Assembly: GCF_019331725.1 (NCBI RefSeq) | Contig: NZ_JAHBBF010000011.1 | Coordinates: forward strand, 1-64,000 | Source of the DNA: Bifidobacterium saguinibicoloris | Lineage (GTDB): Bacteria > Actinomycetota > Actinomycetes > Actinomycetales > Bifidobacteriaceae | Reading direction: 5' to 3' | DNA: 64,000 nt | Part shown: positions 8,336-17,502 of the stretch, in pieces | Layout of the letters: the number at the start of each line of letters is the position of its first letter | Numbering within the stretch: position 1 is the stretch's first letter | Program-made: the position numbers and the translations under genes | The notes under the pieces: generated by a model | Told to the model about the DNA's origin: nothing | The model's database searches: none | Seen by the model: the letters and a program-made list of their open reading frames with translations, nothing else

Positions 8336-10009
8336 TCACGCGTTGAGCGCGCGCTTGGTGCTGCGGCTCTTGGCGAACACGGTGGCCGCCGCGCCGGCGA
8401 GCAGGGCGCCGAGCACGACGAACATCGCGATGCCCGCGGCACCGGTGAGCGGCAGCTGGGTGATGGACTTCACGTTCTTCACCGTGGCGGTGTTGTCACC
8501 GGGGGCCACCAGACCGAGCGTGTCCTTGGAGAAGGTCACGGTGCCGTCCTTGGCGATGGTCACGTCGAACGTCGGCAGGAACTGGGTGGAGTAGCCGTTC
8601 GGGGCCACGACCTCCTCGATGGTGTACTCGCCGGCGCGCAGACCCTTGAACTCCACGGTGCCGTCAGCAGCGCTGGTCACGGTGTAGTCGGTCTTGTTGG
8701 TGGTGGAGTGCCAGCTGGGCAGGGACCACTGATCGGTCTGACCGTACTCGAGGTACGTCTCCTCACCCTTGTACTTGATGGCGAACTGCGCGCCCGCCAG
8801 GGCCTTGCCGTCGGCACCCTGCTTGGTGAACTTCACGTTCACGGTCTTGAGGGTGTCATGCTTGCCTCCGACCCAGTTCTGGTTGTCATTGCCGACGTAC
8901 GGGGTGTTGGTCACGCCGTCAGTGGCGGCATCCTCGGTCACGTATGCCGTGTAGGCGACCAGCAGGGTCTCGCCCGCGTGGCCGGCCACGTTGTCGATCT
9001 TCACGACAGTAGTGGTGCCGGTCTTGGCGTCGCCGGTCTGCGATTCGATGGAGTAGCCGCTCTTGAGCACTTCGGAGTTCTGCAGCTTGCCGTCCTTGTT
9101 GGCGTCGTAGCCGGCGCGGAAACCGGTGAAGTCGCCGACCTTGGCCGGGACCTTCAGGCCCTTGGACGCGACATCCTTGACGTACAGAGGCAGCGGGTGC
9201 GTCTCGTCATAGTTGGTGGTATCCGGAATGGTCGCCTTGATGGTGTAGGTCACGGACTCGCCGTAGCCGACCACACCGACCTCGTCCTTGTCGCTGGTCT
9301 TCCCCGGAACCGGGTTCTCGGAGTGCTTCGCGTTGAACTTGCCCGTCACGTCGATGCCATTCTGGGTCGGATCGGCGTTCGCGACCGGCAGGGTCTGGTC
9401 GTTCGCGTCGCCAAGCGGGGTCGCCACGATGGCGGACGCACCACCGGACACGACGGTGCCGTCGGCCTTGGTCACGGTGTCGGTCACAAGGTACCAGCCC
9501 TGGCCGCCCACGTTCAGCGTGGCGTCCTCGCCGGTGCCGGCCACGGAGCCCGCGCTGTCCTTGGTCGTGATGGTGACGTCGCCGCTAATGCCGAACTGGC
9601 CATCCAGGCTCTTGCCCAGAACCGCGGTGAATGCGTCGGCGAACTTGCGCAGCGTCGCCTGATCGAACGTGGTCACGTACGCGGCCGGCTCACCAGTGTA
9701 CGGTTCCGGAACCGCGTCCACGCCGGCGGCCTGCGCGGCCAGACCGGCCACGACCTTCTCATAGCCGCTGATCGTCAGCTGGGCGCGAGAGCCGCTGGCG
9801 GTAGTCACCTCGACCTCGTTCTTGCCGTCACGCTGCACGAGCTTGAGATCGGCGAACTTGTACGCCGTGTAGGTGTGGCTCTCCTGCGAATTGCCCACGG
9901 TGATCGCGGACGGCACCTCCGCCGCATTCGCGGTGGCCGCGCCCAACGCGAGACCACCCAGCAGGGTCGCCGCCGCGGCGACGCCTGCGAAAAGCTTCCT
10001 CAACTGCAT
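8336..10009 (-). CDS. LPxTG-anchored major pilin (FimA-like)
   Basis: 557 residues. Pilin backbone subunits are exported, joined to one another by a class C sortase, and anchored to the cell wall. A signal peptide spans about residues 1-29 (LFAGVAAAATLLGGLALGAA then ANAAE). The body has repeated Ig-like Cna-B/SpaA character. An E-box, YTIEEVVAPNGY, lies in the C-terminal domain, which is typical of pilins with intramolecular isopeptide bonds. The sorting signal is LPLTG at about residue 519, followed by a hydrophobic segment and a KSRSTKR tail. AGAGGG precedes the start. It is second in a two-gene operon after the larger pilin. No class C sortase follows, which is unusual. Confidence 0.88.
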   Translation of the reverse strand: MQLRKLFAGVAAAATLLGGLALGAATANAAEVPSAITVGNSQESHTYTAYKFADLKLVQRDGKNEVEVTTASGSRAQLTISGYEKVVAGLAAQAAGVDAVPEPYTGEPAAYVTTFDQATLRKFADAFTAVLGKSLDGQFGISGDVTITTKDSAGSVAGTGEDATLNVGGQGWYLVTDTVTKADGTVVSGGASAIVATPLGDANDQTLPVANADPTQNGIDVTGKFNAKHSENPVPGKTSDKDEVGVVGYGESVTYTIKATIPDTTNYDETHPLPLYVKDVASKGLKVPAKVGDFTGFRAGYDANKDGKLQNSEVLKSGYSIESQTGDAKTGTTTVVKIDNVAGHAGETLLVAYTAYVTEDAATDGVTNTPYVGNDNQNWVGGKHDTLKTVNVKFTKQGADGKALAGAQFAIKYKGEETYLEYGQTDQWSLPSWHSTTNKTDYTVTSAADGTVEFKGLRAGEYTIEEVVAPNGYSTQFLPTFDVTIAKDGTVTFSKDTLGLVAPGDNTATVKNVKSITQLPLTGAAGIAMFVVLGALLAGAAATVFAKSRSTKRALNA

Positions 10010-10182
10010 GAGAAAACCCTCTCTTCCTTAACTGCTTGCCGTGCCGCCGACGGACGCCGCCGGCACGATGGTTGTTCTTGCAATCGCGGAGGCTCCGGCT
10101 CCTCCCGGAGCCTTCACGATCCGCAAATCTTCTGTTGTGCGGCCGGTCGCGTCGAACGCACCGGCCGCGGATGTCGGCCCGG

Positions 10183-12432
10183 TCAGGCCGTCATGCGCTT
10201 GCGCCACACGACGTACGAGCATCCGGCCAGGGCGAGGAGCGCGCCGCTGCCGATCAGCCACGTGCGTCCGGTGGTGCCGCCGGTCAACGGCAGCGCGGAG
10301 ACGGGCAGGTAGTGGATGAACACACCGGTCTTGTCGTCCATGACCTTTTCGGGTGTGGTCTTGGAGGCGTCATCGCCGTACACCTGAACCACCTTGGCGG
10401 TGGCCTGGAGCTTGCCGTCCGTGCCCTTGTCCACAGTCACGTGCACGCGGTAGACGGCCTGCGACTGCGTGATGTCGTGGTTCGTCTGCGCGGATTCGTT
10501 GATGCGGTAGGTGTATTTGCCTTCGGCCGTGTAGGTGATGTCGCCGAACGATTTCGCGTTCTTGTCCGTCACGATGATGGACGTGTTGCATTCGTTGACG
10601 TTGTAGCCGTCCGGCATGGGCTGGCAGTCGGCTGCGGCGCGGGTCCTGCCGTCGCCGGCCTTGCCGTTGAGCACGTAGGTGAATGCGTCGGCCGGATCGG
10701 TCTTCCAGTCGCGGCCCACGATCACGGCGCGCGCCTTGAAGAACTCGGCGGCGGGCAGGGTGACGGTGTCCTGCCTGCGCTGGTTGGTGACGGTGACGGA
10801 CGCATCCCCGTCGGACACGGTGACGATGCCGCCATCCGGGCTATAGGTGACGTCGTAGGCGGCAAGACCGCTCGCATTGCCGTTCACCGCGGTCTCGGTG
10901 ACCTTGTAGCGGCCGTTGTCGAGATATTCGAACACGCCGGACCAGGTGCCGGACTTCAGCGTGAGGTCCTTCTGACCGTCGACCGCGGTGGGGTTGGCGC
11001 ACTGCGTGTCGGTGTCGGCGCACTTGCCGAGGGACACGGTGACCGTGTCGTCCTTGTGGGCCGTCGTCTCATCGTTGCCGTCCGGGTCGAGCCAGGTCTT
11101 GGACACGGTCAGCGAGGGCTTCGCGGTGACGGTCCACACGCCGTTGGCGGAACCTTCGGAGGGGACGCTGACGTCGATGTAGCGGTTGCCGTTCCCATCG
11201 GTCTTCACGCCGGTCGAATCCGGCGTGCAGTCACCGTCGCAGGCAAAGCTCACGTTGTACCGGTTCCAGTTCGAGCCTTCGAGGGTGAACCGCACGGTGT
11301 GGCTCTTACCCTCCTCGGAGAGCATGGGCACGGTGGCGCTGGTGGAGCTGGTGCTGCCGGTGACGGCGTCGGTGCTTGCGGACGTGTAGCCTTCGGACGA
11401 AACGGTGCCGGTGAACTTGTCCGCGGCGTCCTTGACGTTCACGGTGGTGACGGTGGTGCGGGCGTTCGCGACGATCACGCCGAACACGGCGCCCTGCTGC
11501 GAACCGTAGCTGGCGTTGTGCAGGGTGATGGACACTTCATTGGGACGCGGGGTCTGATACAGGCTGATGCCCTGGTAGTCGTTCATGTCCACGCCTTCGC
11601 AGGTCACGGAGTTCGCGGTCTCCTCGGTGACGTCGCAGAACGTGTACCGGTTACCTTGAGCGTCCACGCCGTTGGCGGGGAAGCTGGCGAACTTCGTGAG
11701 CGTCTTGTCGGAGGCGAAGGAGATCCGCTCGGGGACGCGGCTGTTGTCGAGGTTGGTGCTTTCGCCGTCGGACAGCACGAATGAGTAGTCCTTGTTCACG
11801 GTGGTGCCAGAACCGTCCCTCACGGTGATGCCGGAAATCGTGATCTTCGTGTTGTCGCTCCAGGAGGCTCCGTCGGAGTTATCGGACTGGTACAGCACCG
11901 GCTTGAAGCCGTCCGTGAATCCGGTGTAGCCGAACCGGCCGAACGAAGCCTTGGGCCAGCTCGGCGCGCTCTGCGGGTACACGTACCGCACGCCCTGCAT
12001 GCCGCTCTCGTTCGTGGTCTCGTACGAGACGGTGAACGACATGGTCAGTCCGCCGCCGAGATCGATGCTCATCTCCTGCGAGCCGCTGTTCGACCGGCCG
12101 CCGGCGTTGAACGCGCTCATGTCCAGCCAGCACACGTTCGGCAATCCCGCGTCCGTGTGCTGCGCGTATTCACAACCGCTGCCGGCCGCACGGGCCGCGG
12201 CCTTCGCGGCGGTCGCTCCCGCCTTCGCCTTGGACGCCGTCGTGACGGCGGCCGTGGTCTTGGCGGACGTCGTGTTCTTCGCGCCGTCCGCGGCCGTGGC
12301 GGCCATCGCGCTGGCGGTGACGCCCGCGACGCCGGTGAGCATGGCGGCCGCAGCCACCACGGCGGTGATCCGTTTGCCGTTCCTCTGCGCCGCTTCCCCT
12401 AGGGCGGCGAGCCAATCTGCGAACTTCCTCAT
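10183..12432 (-). CDS. LPxTG-anchored large pilus subunit, probable tip adhesin (FimB-like)
   Basis: 749 residues. The N terminus has a long signal region with a hydrophobic core (ITAVVAAAAMLTGVAGVTASAMA) followed by an Ala/Thr/Lys-rich linker. Residues of about 90-330 form a large unique domain with paired cysteines (GCEYAQ, NVCWL), which is the likely ligand-binding part. Cna-B-type repeats follow (LTVSKTWLDPDGND; YKVTETAVNG), then LPLTG at about 714 with a membrane segment and the tail WRKRMTA. Size, order and domain layout match the tip or minor pilins that precede a major pilin. There is no strong ribosome site before the 12432 ATG. The 173-bp gap to the next gene holds no terminator that I can see, so co-transcription is likely. 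Confidence 0.83.
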   Translation of the reverse strand: MRKFADWLAALGEAAQRNGKRITAVVAAAAMLTGVAGVTASAMAATAADGAKNTTSAKTTAAVTTASKAKAGATAAKAAARAAGSGCEYAQHTDAGLPNVCWLDMSAFNAGGRSNSGSQEMSIDLGGGLTMSFTVSYETTNESGMQGVRYVYPQSAPSWPKASFGRFGYTGFTDGFKPVLYQSDNSDGASWSDNTKITISGITVRDGSGTTVNKDYSFVLSDGESTNLDNSRVPERISFASDKTLTKFASFPANGVDAQGNRYTFCDVTEETANSVTCEGVDMNDYQGISLYQTPRPNEVSITLHNASYGSQQGAVFGVIVANARTTVTTVNVKDAADKFTGTVSSEGYTSASTDAVTGSTSSTSATVPMLSEEGKSHTVRFTLEGSNWNRYNVSFACDGDCTPDSTGVKTDGNGNRYIDVSVPSEGSANGVWTVTAKPSLTVSKTWLDPDGNDETTAHKDDTVTVSLGKCADTDTQCANPTAVDGQKDLTLKSGTWSGVFEYLDNGRYKVTETAVNGNASGLAAYDVTYSPDGGIVTVSDGDASVTVTNQRRQDTVTLPAAEFFKARAVIVGRDWKTDPADAFTYVLNGKAGDGRTRAAADCQPMPDGYNVNECNTSIIVTDKNAKSFGDITYTAEGKYTYRINESAQTNHDITQSQAVYRVHVTVDKGTDGKLQATAKVVQVYGDDASKTTPEKVMDDKTGVFIHYLPVSALPLTGGTTGRTWLIGSGALLALAGCSYVVWRKRMTA

Positions 12433-12795
12433 GTCTTGCCTGTCTTCTTGCCTCCACGCGCCAAGTGCTGGTGCGCCTCATACAGAAGCCCAAACTATGG
12501 GGATTCACCATGCCATGCGTCCACCCTCCAAGTGGGTTCCCGCTCCCCGATTTTTCGCGGTTTCCTGTCTTCAGGCCGTATGTCTTCCCCCGCCATGTCC
12601 CCGTCCGTAACGGACAATTTTCACCATGCGGCCCATGTCCCGGCATGTCACGCGATTATGGTCCGCCATCGACGCCGTCATGATGCGCACCCCGTCACCC
12701 GCACACTGACGCTTGACGATGCCATTAGCAGACATTGGTATCATTTCATGCAAATCAAATCGGAAATCCAACGAAATCCTCTACGGAGGCTATCG
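12433..12795. other. Pilus-operon leader region
   Basis: About 360 bp separating the minus-strand pilus operon from the plus-strand antitoxin remnant. The promoters for both should lie here. A TTGACG at 12712 followed by TATCAT about 20 bases later is a poor plus-strand promoter candidate. No gene or long homopolymer tract that could drive phase variation was seen. Confidence 0.45.
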
Positions 12796-13096
12796 ATGTC
12801 TACTTCGACGACTTCCACGACTGATTACTACAGTACCCCGGCGAAATCCTCGACGAAGAATTCCTGCAGCCGCTTGGCATCAGCGATTCCGACTCACCAA
12901 AAGCATCGGCGTCAGTGAGACCGCGATCGGCGAAATCGTCAATGGGAAACGACGCATCACCACGGCGATGGCATGGGGGCTGTCCAAGGCCCTTGGCACC
13001 AGCCCGGAATTCTGGGCCAACCTGCAGACCGACTACGACCTGCTGACCTTCGACTCCAGTTCCCTGGGCGACATCCACCCACTCGTCGAGGCCTGA
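12796..13096 (+). pseudogene. Frameshifted HigA-type (XRE) antitoxin remnant
   Basis: Three frames must be joined to recover the family. An ATG at 12796 opens the N terminus in one frame. GEILDEEFLQPLGISDSD (12840-12893) is in a second frame. LTKSIGVSETAIGEIVNGKRRIT and ALGTSPEFWANLQTDYDL (12893-13096) is in a third. Together they match HigA antitoxins, cytosolic XRE-fold proteins that bind DNA and neutralise a HigB toxin. The second break is explained by one missing C in the expected GACCTCACC. The first needs a net loss of one base (mod 3), where the usual HPGE motif has become a truncated ACCCCGGC. No HigB toxin frame is visible upstream. The tail alone could be translated from an earlier ATG at 12713, but with an unrelated N terminus. 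Confidence 0.75.
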
Positions 13097-13140
13097 GCGG
13101 TATAAACCGGTTCTTCGCATTGTGGCGTGCAGGAGGGCGC

Positions 13141-13182
13141 GCGGTCTCATCGTGGCGGTCTCATCGTGGCGGTCTCATCATG
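13141..13182. repeat. 14-bp tandem repeat, 3 copies
   Basis: GCGGTCTCATCGTG at 13141, 13155 and 13169, the last with one substitution (ATG for GTG at the end). Confidence 0.85.
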
Positions 13183-13236
13183 TCAGAGCGGCACGCCCGA
13201 TATGAATCACCACGGCACGTCACGCGCGCCGGGAAT

Positions 13237-13517
13237 GGTACGCAACACACGATTGCGGCAGCCGAGGTGTTGCGTACCACCAATCCTGGGTACACGACGC
13301 GGTCTCCGGGGGCTTTCCGCATCATGTACCAATCGCTCTATGGGGGCGTGTCGCGCCGGATATTCCAAGAATGTTGGAATTCCAGCCTTTCCACGGAATC
13401 CGCGAATGGTACGTGAACCAATCAGGGACGGTTCGGGCGTCGTGTACCACAGGGCATTGGTACAAAACCATGCGGCACGCCGTCACGACATTGCGTACCA
13501 CGAATTCCTGGTACGCA
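13237..13517. repeat. Cluster of GTACC-centred inverted repeats
   Basis: GGTACGCAACAC (13237-13248) pairs perfectly with GTGTTGCGTACC (13267-13278). TGCGTACCA (13492-13500) pairs perfectly with TGGTACGCA (13509-13517). Between them lie related fragments (GTACCAATC, GGTACGTGAACC, and a GTACC/GGTAC pair around 13443-13463). They appear to be copies of one palindromic element in various states of decay. Confidence 0.7.
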
Positions 13518-13730
13518 CACATATTCCGAGACTGTTTCGTATTGCATCCCAATGACGCCCGCCGCCGAGACGGGAGACAGCACCGACCAATCCGGACAAC
13601 ACATCCGAACCACCCCACCAGCCACACGCCACAATGCGAAGAACCCATGAACCGAACCATGCGGCTGTTGGCCAGCCGAACCTCACCGGCATTTCAGTGG
13701 TATGCATATGACGGCCGGGACGCCCAACCA

Positions 13731-13881
13731 GTGTCCGCCGGACAACATCCGATTCCGGAATACGGAGGTTGTCCGGCACCGCTTTGTGCCGGATAACCAC
13801 AGAAAACCCGATTCCCGCGTTACCCGGCACCACCCCGTGCCGGACAACACGAATCCGCGCCACCCCGGAGTTATCCGGCAC
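13731..13881. repeat. Cluster of TCCGGCAC palindromes
   Basis: Two full copies, 13768-13797 and 13819-13848, each have 12-base arms (GTTGTCCGGCAC or GTTACCCGGCAC with GTGCCGGAYAAC) around a 6-base loop. Each has one or two mismatches. Half copies lie at 13731-13746 and 13870-13881. Spacing between the full copies is 51 bp. Confidence 0.75.
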
Positions 13882-13932
13882 GACATCGACCGGCCCGAAC
13901 CCTGCCGAACCCCGCCGCCAGCCCGGATACGC

Positions 13933-13964
13933 GAGAGGCCGGAACCCGAAGGTTCCGGCCTCTC
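13933..13964 (-). terminator. Terminator of tRNA-Gly
   Basis: A perfect 14-bp stem, GAGAGGCCGGAACC with its complement around CGAA, six bases past the tRNA 3' end on the minus strand. Confidence 0.85.
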
Positions 13965-13969
13965 GAACG

Positions 13970-14043
13970 TGGAGCGGGCGACGGGAATCGAACCCGCGTA
14001 ATCAGTTTGGAAGACTGAGGCTCTACCATTGAGCTACGCCCGC
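13970..14043 (-). tRNA. tRNA-Gly (anticodon UCC)
   Basis: Reading the minus strand gives acceptor GCGGGCG pairing with CGCCCGC, a D-arm with GTAGCTCAATGGTAGAGC, an anticodon stem-loop TCAGT-CTTCCAA-ACTGA with anticodon TCC, and a T-arm containing GGTTCGATTCC. The discriminator T and CCA are encoded (13970-13973). A terminator follows directly. Confidence 0.96.
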
Positions 14044-14198
14044 GTGCCGCCTCGCCGCTCGCCCGGGCAACGCTTCCAGCACACATGCCGCGGGTTCGCA
14101 ATCGAAACAACTCGAGCCATTATACACAACCCCGCGCCCGCACCTCCCCGCGCGTCGCGGACGCGGCAGACGCGACGGGCGTCGCACCATCGGCCGGC

Positions 14199-15359
14199 TC
14201 AGGCCGGCAGCACGCCCACGTCGGCGGTGCGCACCACATGCATCGCACCATCATCGGAACGCAGCGTCAACGACGCGTCGTCGTTCAACGCGATCGCCTC
14301 GCCCACCAACTCACGCCCGTCGACGAAATGCGCGACGGCGCGACGGCCCAACGTGACGCAGCACGACGCCGCCTCACGCCGCAACGCGGCGGCCTCGCCG
14401 TGCGGATCGGCCGTGAACGCGGCAAGCCGGCGACGCAGCGCGGCGACGGTGCCCGCCGCGATCATGTCGCGCATCGCATCGCCCTCGGGCAACGGACCAT
14501 AGTGCAGCTGCAGCGACGTGGCCTGCGCCGTGGGCAGCCGATCCGCGGGCACGGCGAGGTTCAGGCCGACGCCGAACACGATGGCCACGTCGGCGGGCGA
14601 ACCGGACGCGGGAGAACCAGACACGGGCGAGCCGGACGCGACACCTGGCAAGGCATCAGACGCGACGCCGGACACGGTTTCGGACGCGCGCCGCTCCTCC
14701 GGCAGCGGCACGAGTTCGGCGAGGATGCCGCCGAGCTTCCGGTCGCCTACGAAGATGTCGTTCGGCCACTTGAGTCCAAGTCGGTCGGCGACGACGACGT
14801 CTCCGGAAACGGGAACGGACTTGCCCCCGGCGACGGCATCGCCGTCGGCTTCGGCATCGGCGTGCAGCGGACGGGCGCCCGCCCGCTGCAACGCGGCCCG
14901 CAGGCCGTCGAGCGTGGCGAGACCGGCGATCATCTGCAGCCAGCCGTTCACGGTTTCGTCGCGGGCGACGTCGTACGGCACGCGCACCACGTACGACACG
15001 GTGGACGACTCCCCCGCGCCACTCACCCACGTGTGGTCGAGTCGGCCGCGGCCTGCGGTCTGGCGGTCTGTCGCCACGACGTTCACGGACGGCGCCACGC
15101 CCATGCGTGACGTCTCGTCGTCCACGGCGAGCGCGGCGGACGCGACGAGCCGACGCGCTAACGTGTTCGTCGAGCCGGTCTCGTCGACGAACGCCACGCG
15201 TCGGGCCGCGGCCGTCGTGCGCGGCATGCGTTTCGACGCGGCCGTCCAGTCGATGCCGTCGTGTCCGTTGCCGTCGTACGCACCACCGTCGCGGACGATG
15301 CCGTCCGACGTTATGCCGTGTTCGTTTTCCTTACGATGATCTTCACGAGGCTCTTCCAT
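14199..15359 (-). CDS. birA: Biotin-[acetyl-CoA-carboxylase] ligase
   Basis: 386 residues from the ATG at 15359. BirA activates biotin with ATP and transfers it to the lysine of the biotin carboxyl carrier domain, here that of AccC. The N-terminal substrate motif is DETGSTNT. The nucleotide loop is TAGRGRLDHTW, close to the canonical GRGRxxR, and the core catalytic motif LKWPNDIFVGDRKLGGILAE is intact. The C-terminal beta-barrel domain follows. A Gly/Ser/Pro-rich insert of about 30 residues (GVASGSPVSGSPASGS) interrupts the core. There is no DNA-binding N-terminal domain, so this is a ligase only. The start is uncertain because no strong ribosome site is seen. A second, diverged homologue lies at 40821-41699. 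Confidence 0.9.
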   Translation of the reverse strand: MEEPREDHRKENEHGITSDGIVRDGGAYDGNGHDGIDWTAASKRMPRTTAAARRVAFVDETGSTNTLARRLVASAALAVDDETSRMGVAPSVNVVATDRQTAGRGRLDHTWVSGAGESSTVSYVVRVPYDVARDETVNGWLQMIAGLATLDGLRAALQRAGARPLHADAEADGDAVAGGKSVPVSGDVVVADRLGLKWPNDIFVGDRKLGGILAELVPLPEERRASETVSGVASDALPGVASGSPVSGSPASGSPADVAIVFGVGLNLAVPADRLPTAQATSLQLHYGPLPEGDAMRDMIAAGTVAALRRRLAAFTADPHGEAAALRREAASCCVTLGRRAVAHFVDGRELVGEAIALNDDASLTLRSDDGAMHVVRTADVGVLPA

Positions 15360-15471
15360 ACCCCACGACCGTACGCCGCGACGGGCGGAAAGTACAACCG
15401 GCGACCAGGCCGCCGGGCGACGGACCGCGCCCGTCGGACGCAGGATGCAGAACCCGCCCGCCGACCGCACG

Positions 15472-17388
15472 TCACTCGTGCGCGACGACCACCTGCGAGC
15501 CGTACGGCTCGAGCGCGATCTCACGCGGCAGCGGCACGCCGTCGATGCTGTCGAGCACCGCGGTCTCGTCGGAATCACGGAAGTTGAACACGCCCACCAC
15601 CACGCGGGAGCCGGACTTGCGGACCACGGCGAGCACGCCGTCGTCGTGCGCGTTCCACGTGGTGACCCAGGCGTCGGGCGCGAAGCACGGGTCGTGGCGC
15701 ATCGCGCGCAGATCCTCCATGCCCTCCCACAGACGGTTCTGCAGCGTGCCGGACTTCTCGCGCAGCGCGGCCTTCGACCAGTCGAACGGGCTGCGGTGCA
15801 GGTTGCGGCTGTCCTCGATGCGGTCCGGATCCTCCTTGTACTCCCAGCCGTTCAACTGGCCGATCTCGTCGCCGCAGTTGAGCATCGGGAAGCCGCGCAG
15901 GAACGCGCACGCACGATGCATGAGCAGGTCGCGCCTGACGGACTTCTCATAGGCGACATGGTCGTGCGTGATGAGCGCCTTCTCCACGCCGCACAGGGAC
16001 GCGGTGGTGCCGCAGCTGCGCGCGTCGCCGGTGGCGGCGTCGTAGTTGTACAGCTCGCCCATCGACCAGCTGCCGGGCGTGCAGCCCTCGTAGAAGTGGT
16101 AGAGGTACTGCTTGTGCAGGAACGGGTCGATGCCGAGGCGACGCTCCTCATCCTCGTCGAGACCCCAGCCGATGTCGTCATGGCAGCGCAGATAGTTCAC
16201 GAACCAGCAGTTCTCCGGCAGGGCGTTGAGCTTGTCGAGCTGCGCGGCGAGCAGACGCGTGTCGCCGGTGGCGAGCGCGCCCCACAGGTTCACCATGATG
16301 GACACGTTGTACAGCATGTGGCATTCGGGATGCTCCGGGGTGCCGAAGTAGGCGGCGAGCTCCTTCGGCGCCATGACCACCTCGCCCTTGAGCACCACGG
16401 CCGGGCAGACCACCTCGAGCATGATGCGCATCATGCGCACGATGGTGTGCACCTCGGGCAGATTGCGGCAGTTGGTGCCGAGCTGCTTCCAGATGTACGG
16501 CACGGCGTCGATGCGGAACACCTCCACGCCCAGGTTGGCGAGATGCATGACCGAGGTCATCATGGCGGTGAACACCTTGGGATTGCGGTAGTTCAGATCC
16601 CACTGGAACGGGTAGAACTGGGTCATGACCCACTTGTGCATCTTCTCGTTCCACGTGAAGTTGCCGGGCGCGGTGTTCGGGAAGACCTGGGGGACGTGCG
16701 CGTCGTACTCGTCGGGCACGGTGCGATCGTCATAGCAGAAGTAGTAGTCCTGATATTCGGGGTCGCCGGCCTGGGCCGCCTTGGCCCAACGGTGGGTGGA
16801 GGCGGTGTGGTTCATCACGAAGTCGAGGCAGAGGCTGATGCCCGCCTTGCGCAGCTTGGCGGTGAGGTCGGCGAGGTCCTGGTTGGTGCCGAGCTTCGGG
16901 TCCACGGCGTCGAAGTCCTGCACGGCGTAGCCGCCGTCGTTGTTCGGATGTGGCATGTCGAGCAGCGGCATGAGGTGCAGGTAGGTGAGCTTCTGCTCCT
17001 TCAGGTAGTCGATCTTGCCGGCGAGCTTCTTCAGATCCCCGGCGAAGAGGTCGGTGTACATGGTCATGCCGAACATGTCGCCGCGCTTGTACCACTCGGG
17101 GTCCTGTTCGCGGGCGCGGTCAAGGGCCTTGAGGTCGGCGGGGCGCATGGCGTGAGCGGCGGCCATGGCGCTTTCGAAGACGCCGAGCTCCTCGCTGTCG
17201 CCGTAAAGGGAGCGGAACAGGCCTTCGAGCTCCTCGCGGTGGCGGGCGAAGCGCTCGTTATAGATGCCACGTTCGGCGGGGTCGTAGGTGGAGGGGGCGG
17301 CGGGTGCAGTCTCCACGGAGACGTCCGCGTGCGCGGTTTCCTTGTGCGCGGTGCGACGATGCGTGCGGTTGGTGTGATGCGAGGCCAT
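15472..17388 (-). CDS. Amylosucrase-type glycoside hydrolase (GH13 subfamily 4)
   Basis: 638 residues. Enzymes of this subfamily act on sucrose, releasing fructose and either building alpha-1,4-glucan (amylosucrase) or hydrolysing it. Family hallmarks run in order: MYTDLFAGDLKKLAGKIDYLKE, LTYLHLMPLLDMPHPNNDGGYAV, LDFVMNHTASTHRWA, NTAPGNFTW, the nucleophile in FRIDAVPYIWK (D294), the acid/base in LKGEVVMAP (E336) and the third acidic residue in RCHDDIGW (D404). The start at 17388 is set by AAGGAG seven bases upstream; a longer frame to 17499 runs through the operators and is not native. Two LacI-type operators lie 115-155 bp upstream, one identical to the operator of the ABC importer at 20592. 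It is probably monocistronic. Sucrose hydrolase activity instead of polymerase activity is possible. Confidence 0.9.
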   Translation of the reverse strand: MASHHTNRTHRRTAHKETAHADVSVETAPAAPSTYDPAERGIYNERFARHREELEGLFRSLYGDSEELGVFESAMAAAHAMRPADLKALDRAREQDPEWYKRGDMFGMTMYTDLFAGDLKKLAGKIDYLKEQKLTYLHLMPLLDMPHPNNDGGYAVQDFDAVDPKLGTNQDLADLTAKLRKAGISLCLDFVMNHTASTHRWAKAAQAGDPEYQDYYFCYDDRTVPDEYDAHVPQVFPNTAPGNFTWNEKMHKWVMTQFYPFQWDLNYRNPKVFTAMMTSVMHLANLGVEVFRIDAVPYIWKQLGTNCRNLPEVHTIVRMMRIMLEVVCPAVVLKGEVVMAPKELAAYFGTPEHPECHMLYNVSIMVNLWGALATGDTRLLAAQLDKLNALPENCWFVNYLRCHDDIGWGLDEDEERRLGIDPFLHKQYLYHFYEGCTPGSWSMGELYNYDAATGDARSCGTTASLCGVEKALITHDHVAYEKSVRRDLLMHRACAFLRGFPMLNCGDEIGQLNGWEYKEDPDRIEDSRNLHRSPFDWSKAALREKSGTLQNRLWEGMEDLRAMRHDPCFAPDAWVTTWNAHDDGVLAVVRKSGSRVVVGVFNFRDSDETAVLDSIDGVPLPREIALEPYGSQVVVAHE

Positions 17389-17502
17389 CTTCAGACTCCT
17401 TCTTCGGCGTTCCTGCTTGTCATGCCGTTCGACTGTTCGGCTATGGCGACCGTTCGTTGTCGCGGTGCGTTGCGTCCAGTGTATGCGCGTGCGATTCACG
17501 TC

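Larger units (their letters stand above)
13097..13969. other. Non-coding region with three repeat families
   Basis: No gene is supported in this stretch of about 870 bp. It holds a 14-bp tandem repeat, a set of GTACC-centred palindromes and a set of TCCGGCAC palindromes (separate entries), and ends with the tRNA-Gly terminator. Open frames crossing it have no recognisable family and are dominated by the repeats. Confidence 0.65.

Noticed and set aside
13101..13120. A LacI-like core AAACCGGTT after the antitoxin remnant
   Set aside because: Only the centre matches and the outer bases do not form the palindrome. No sugar gene follows, so it is probably chance.
12800..13150. A minus-strand frame across the antitoxin remnant
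   Set aside because: It has no recognisable family or ribosome site. The plus strand keeps the HigA motifs in three frames, which explains the region better.
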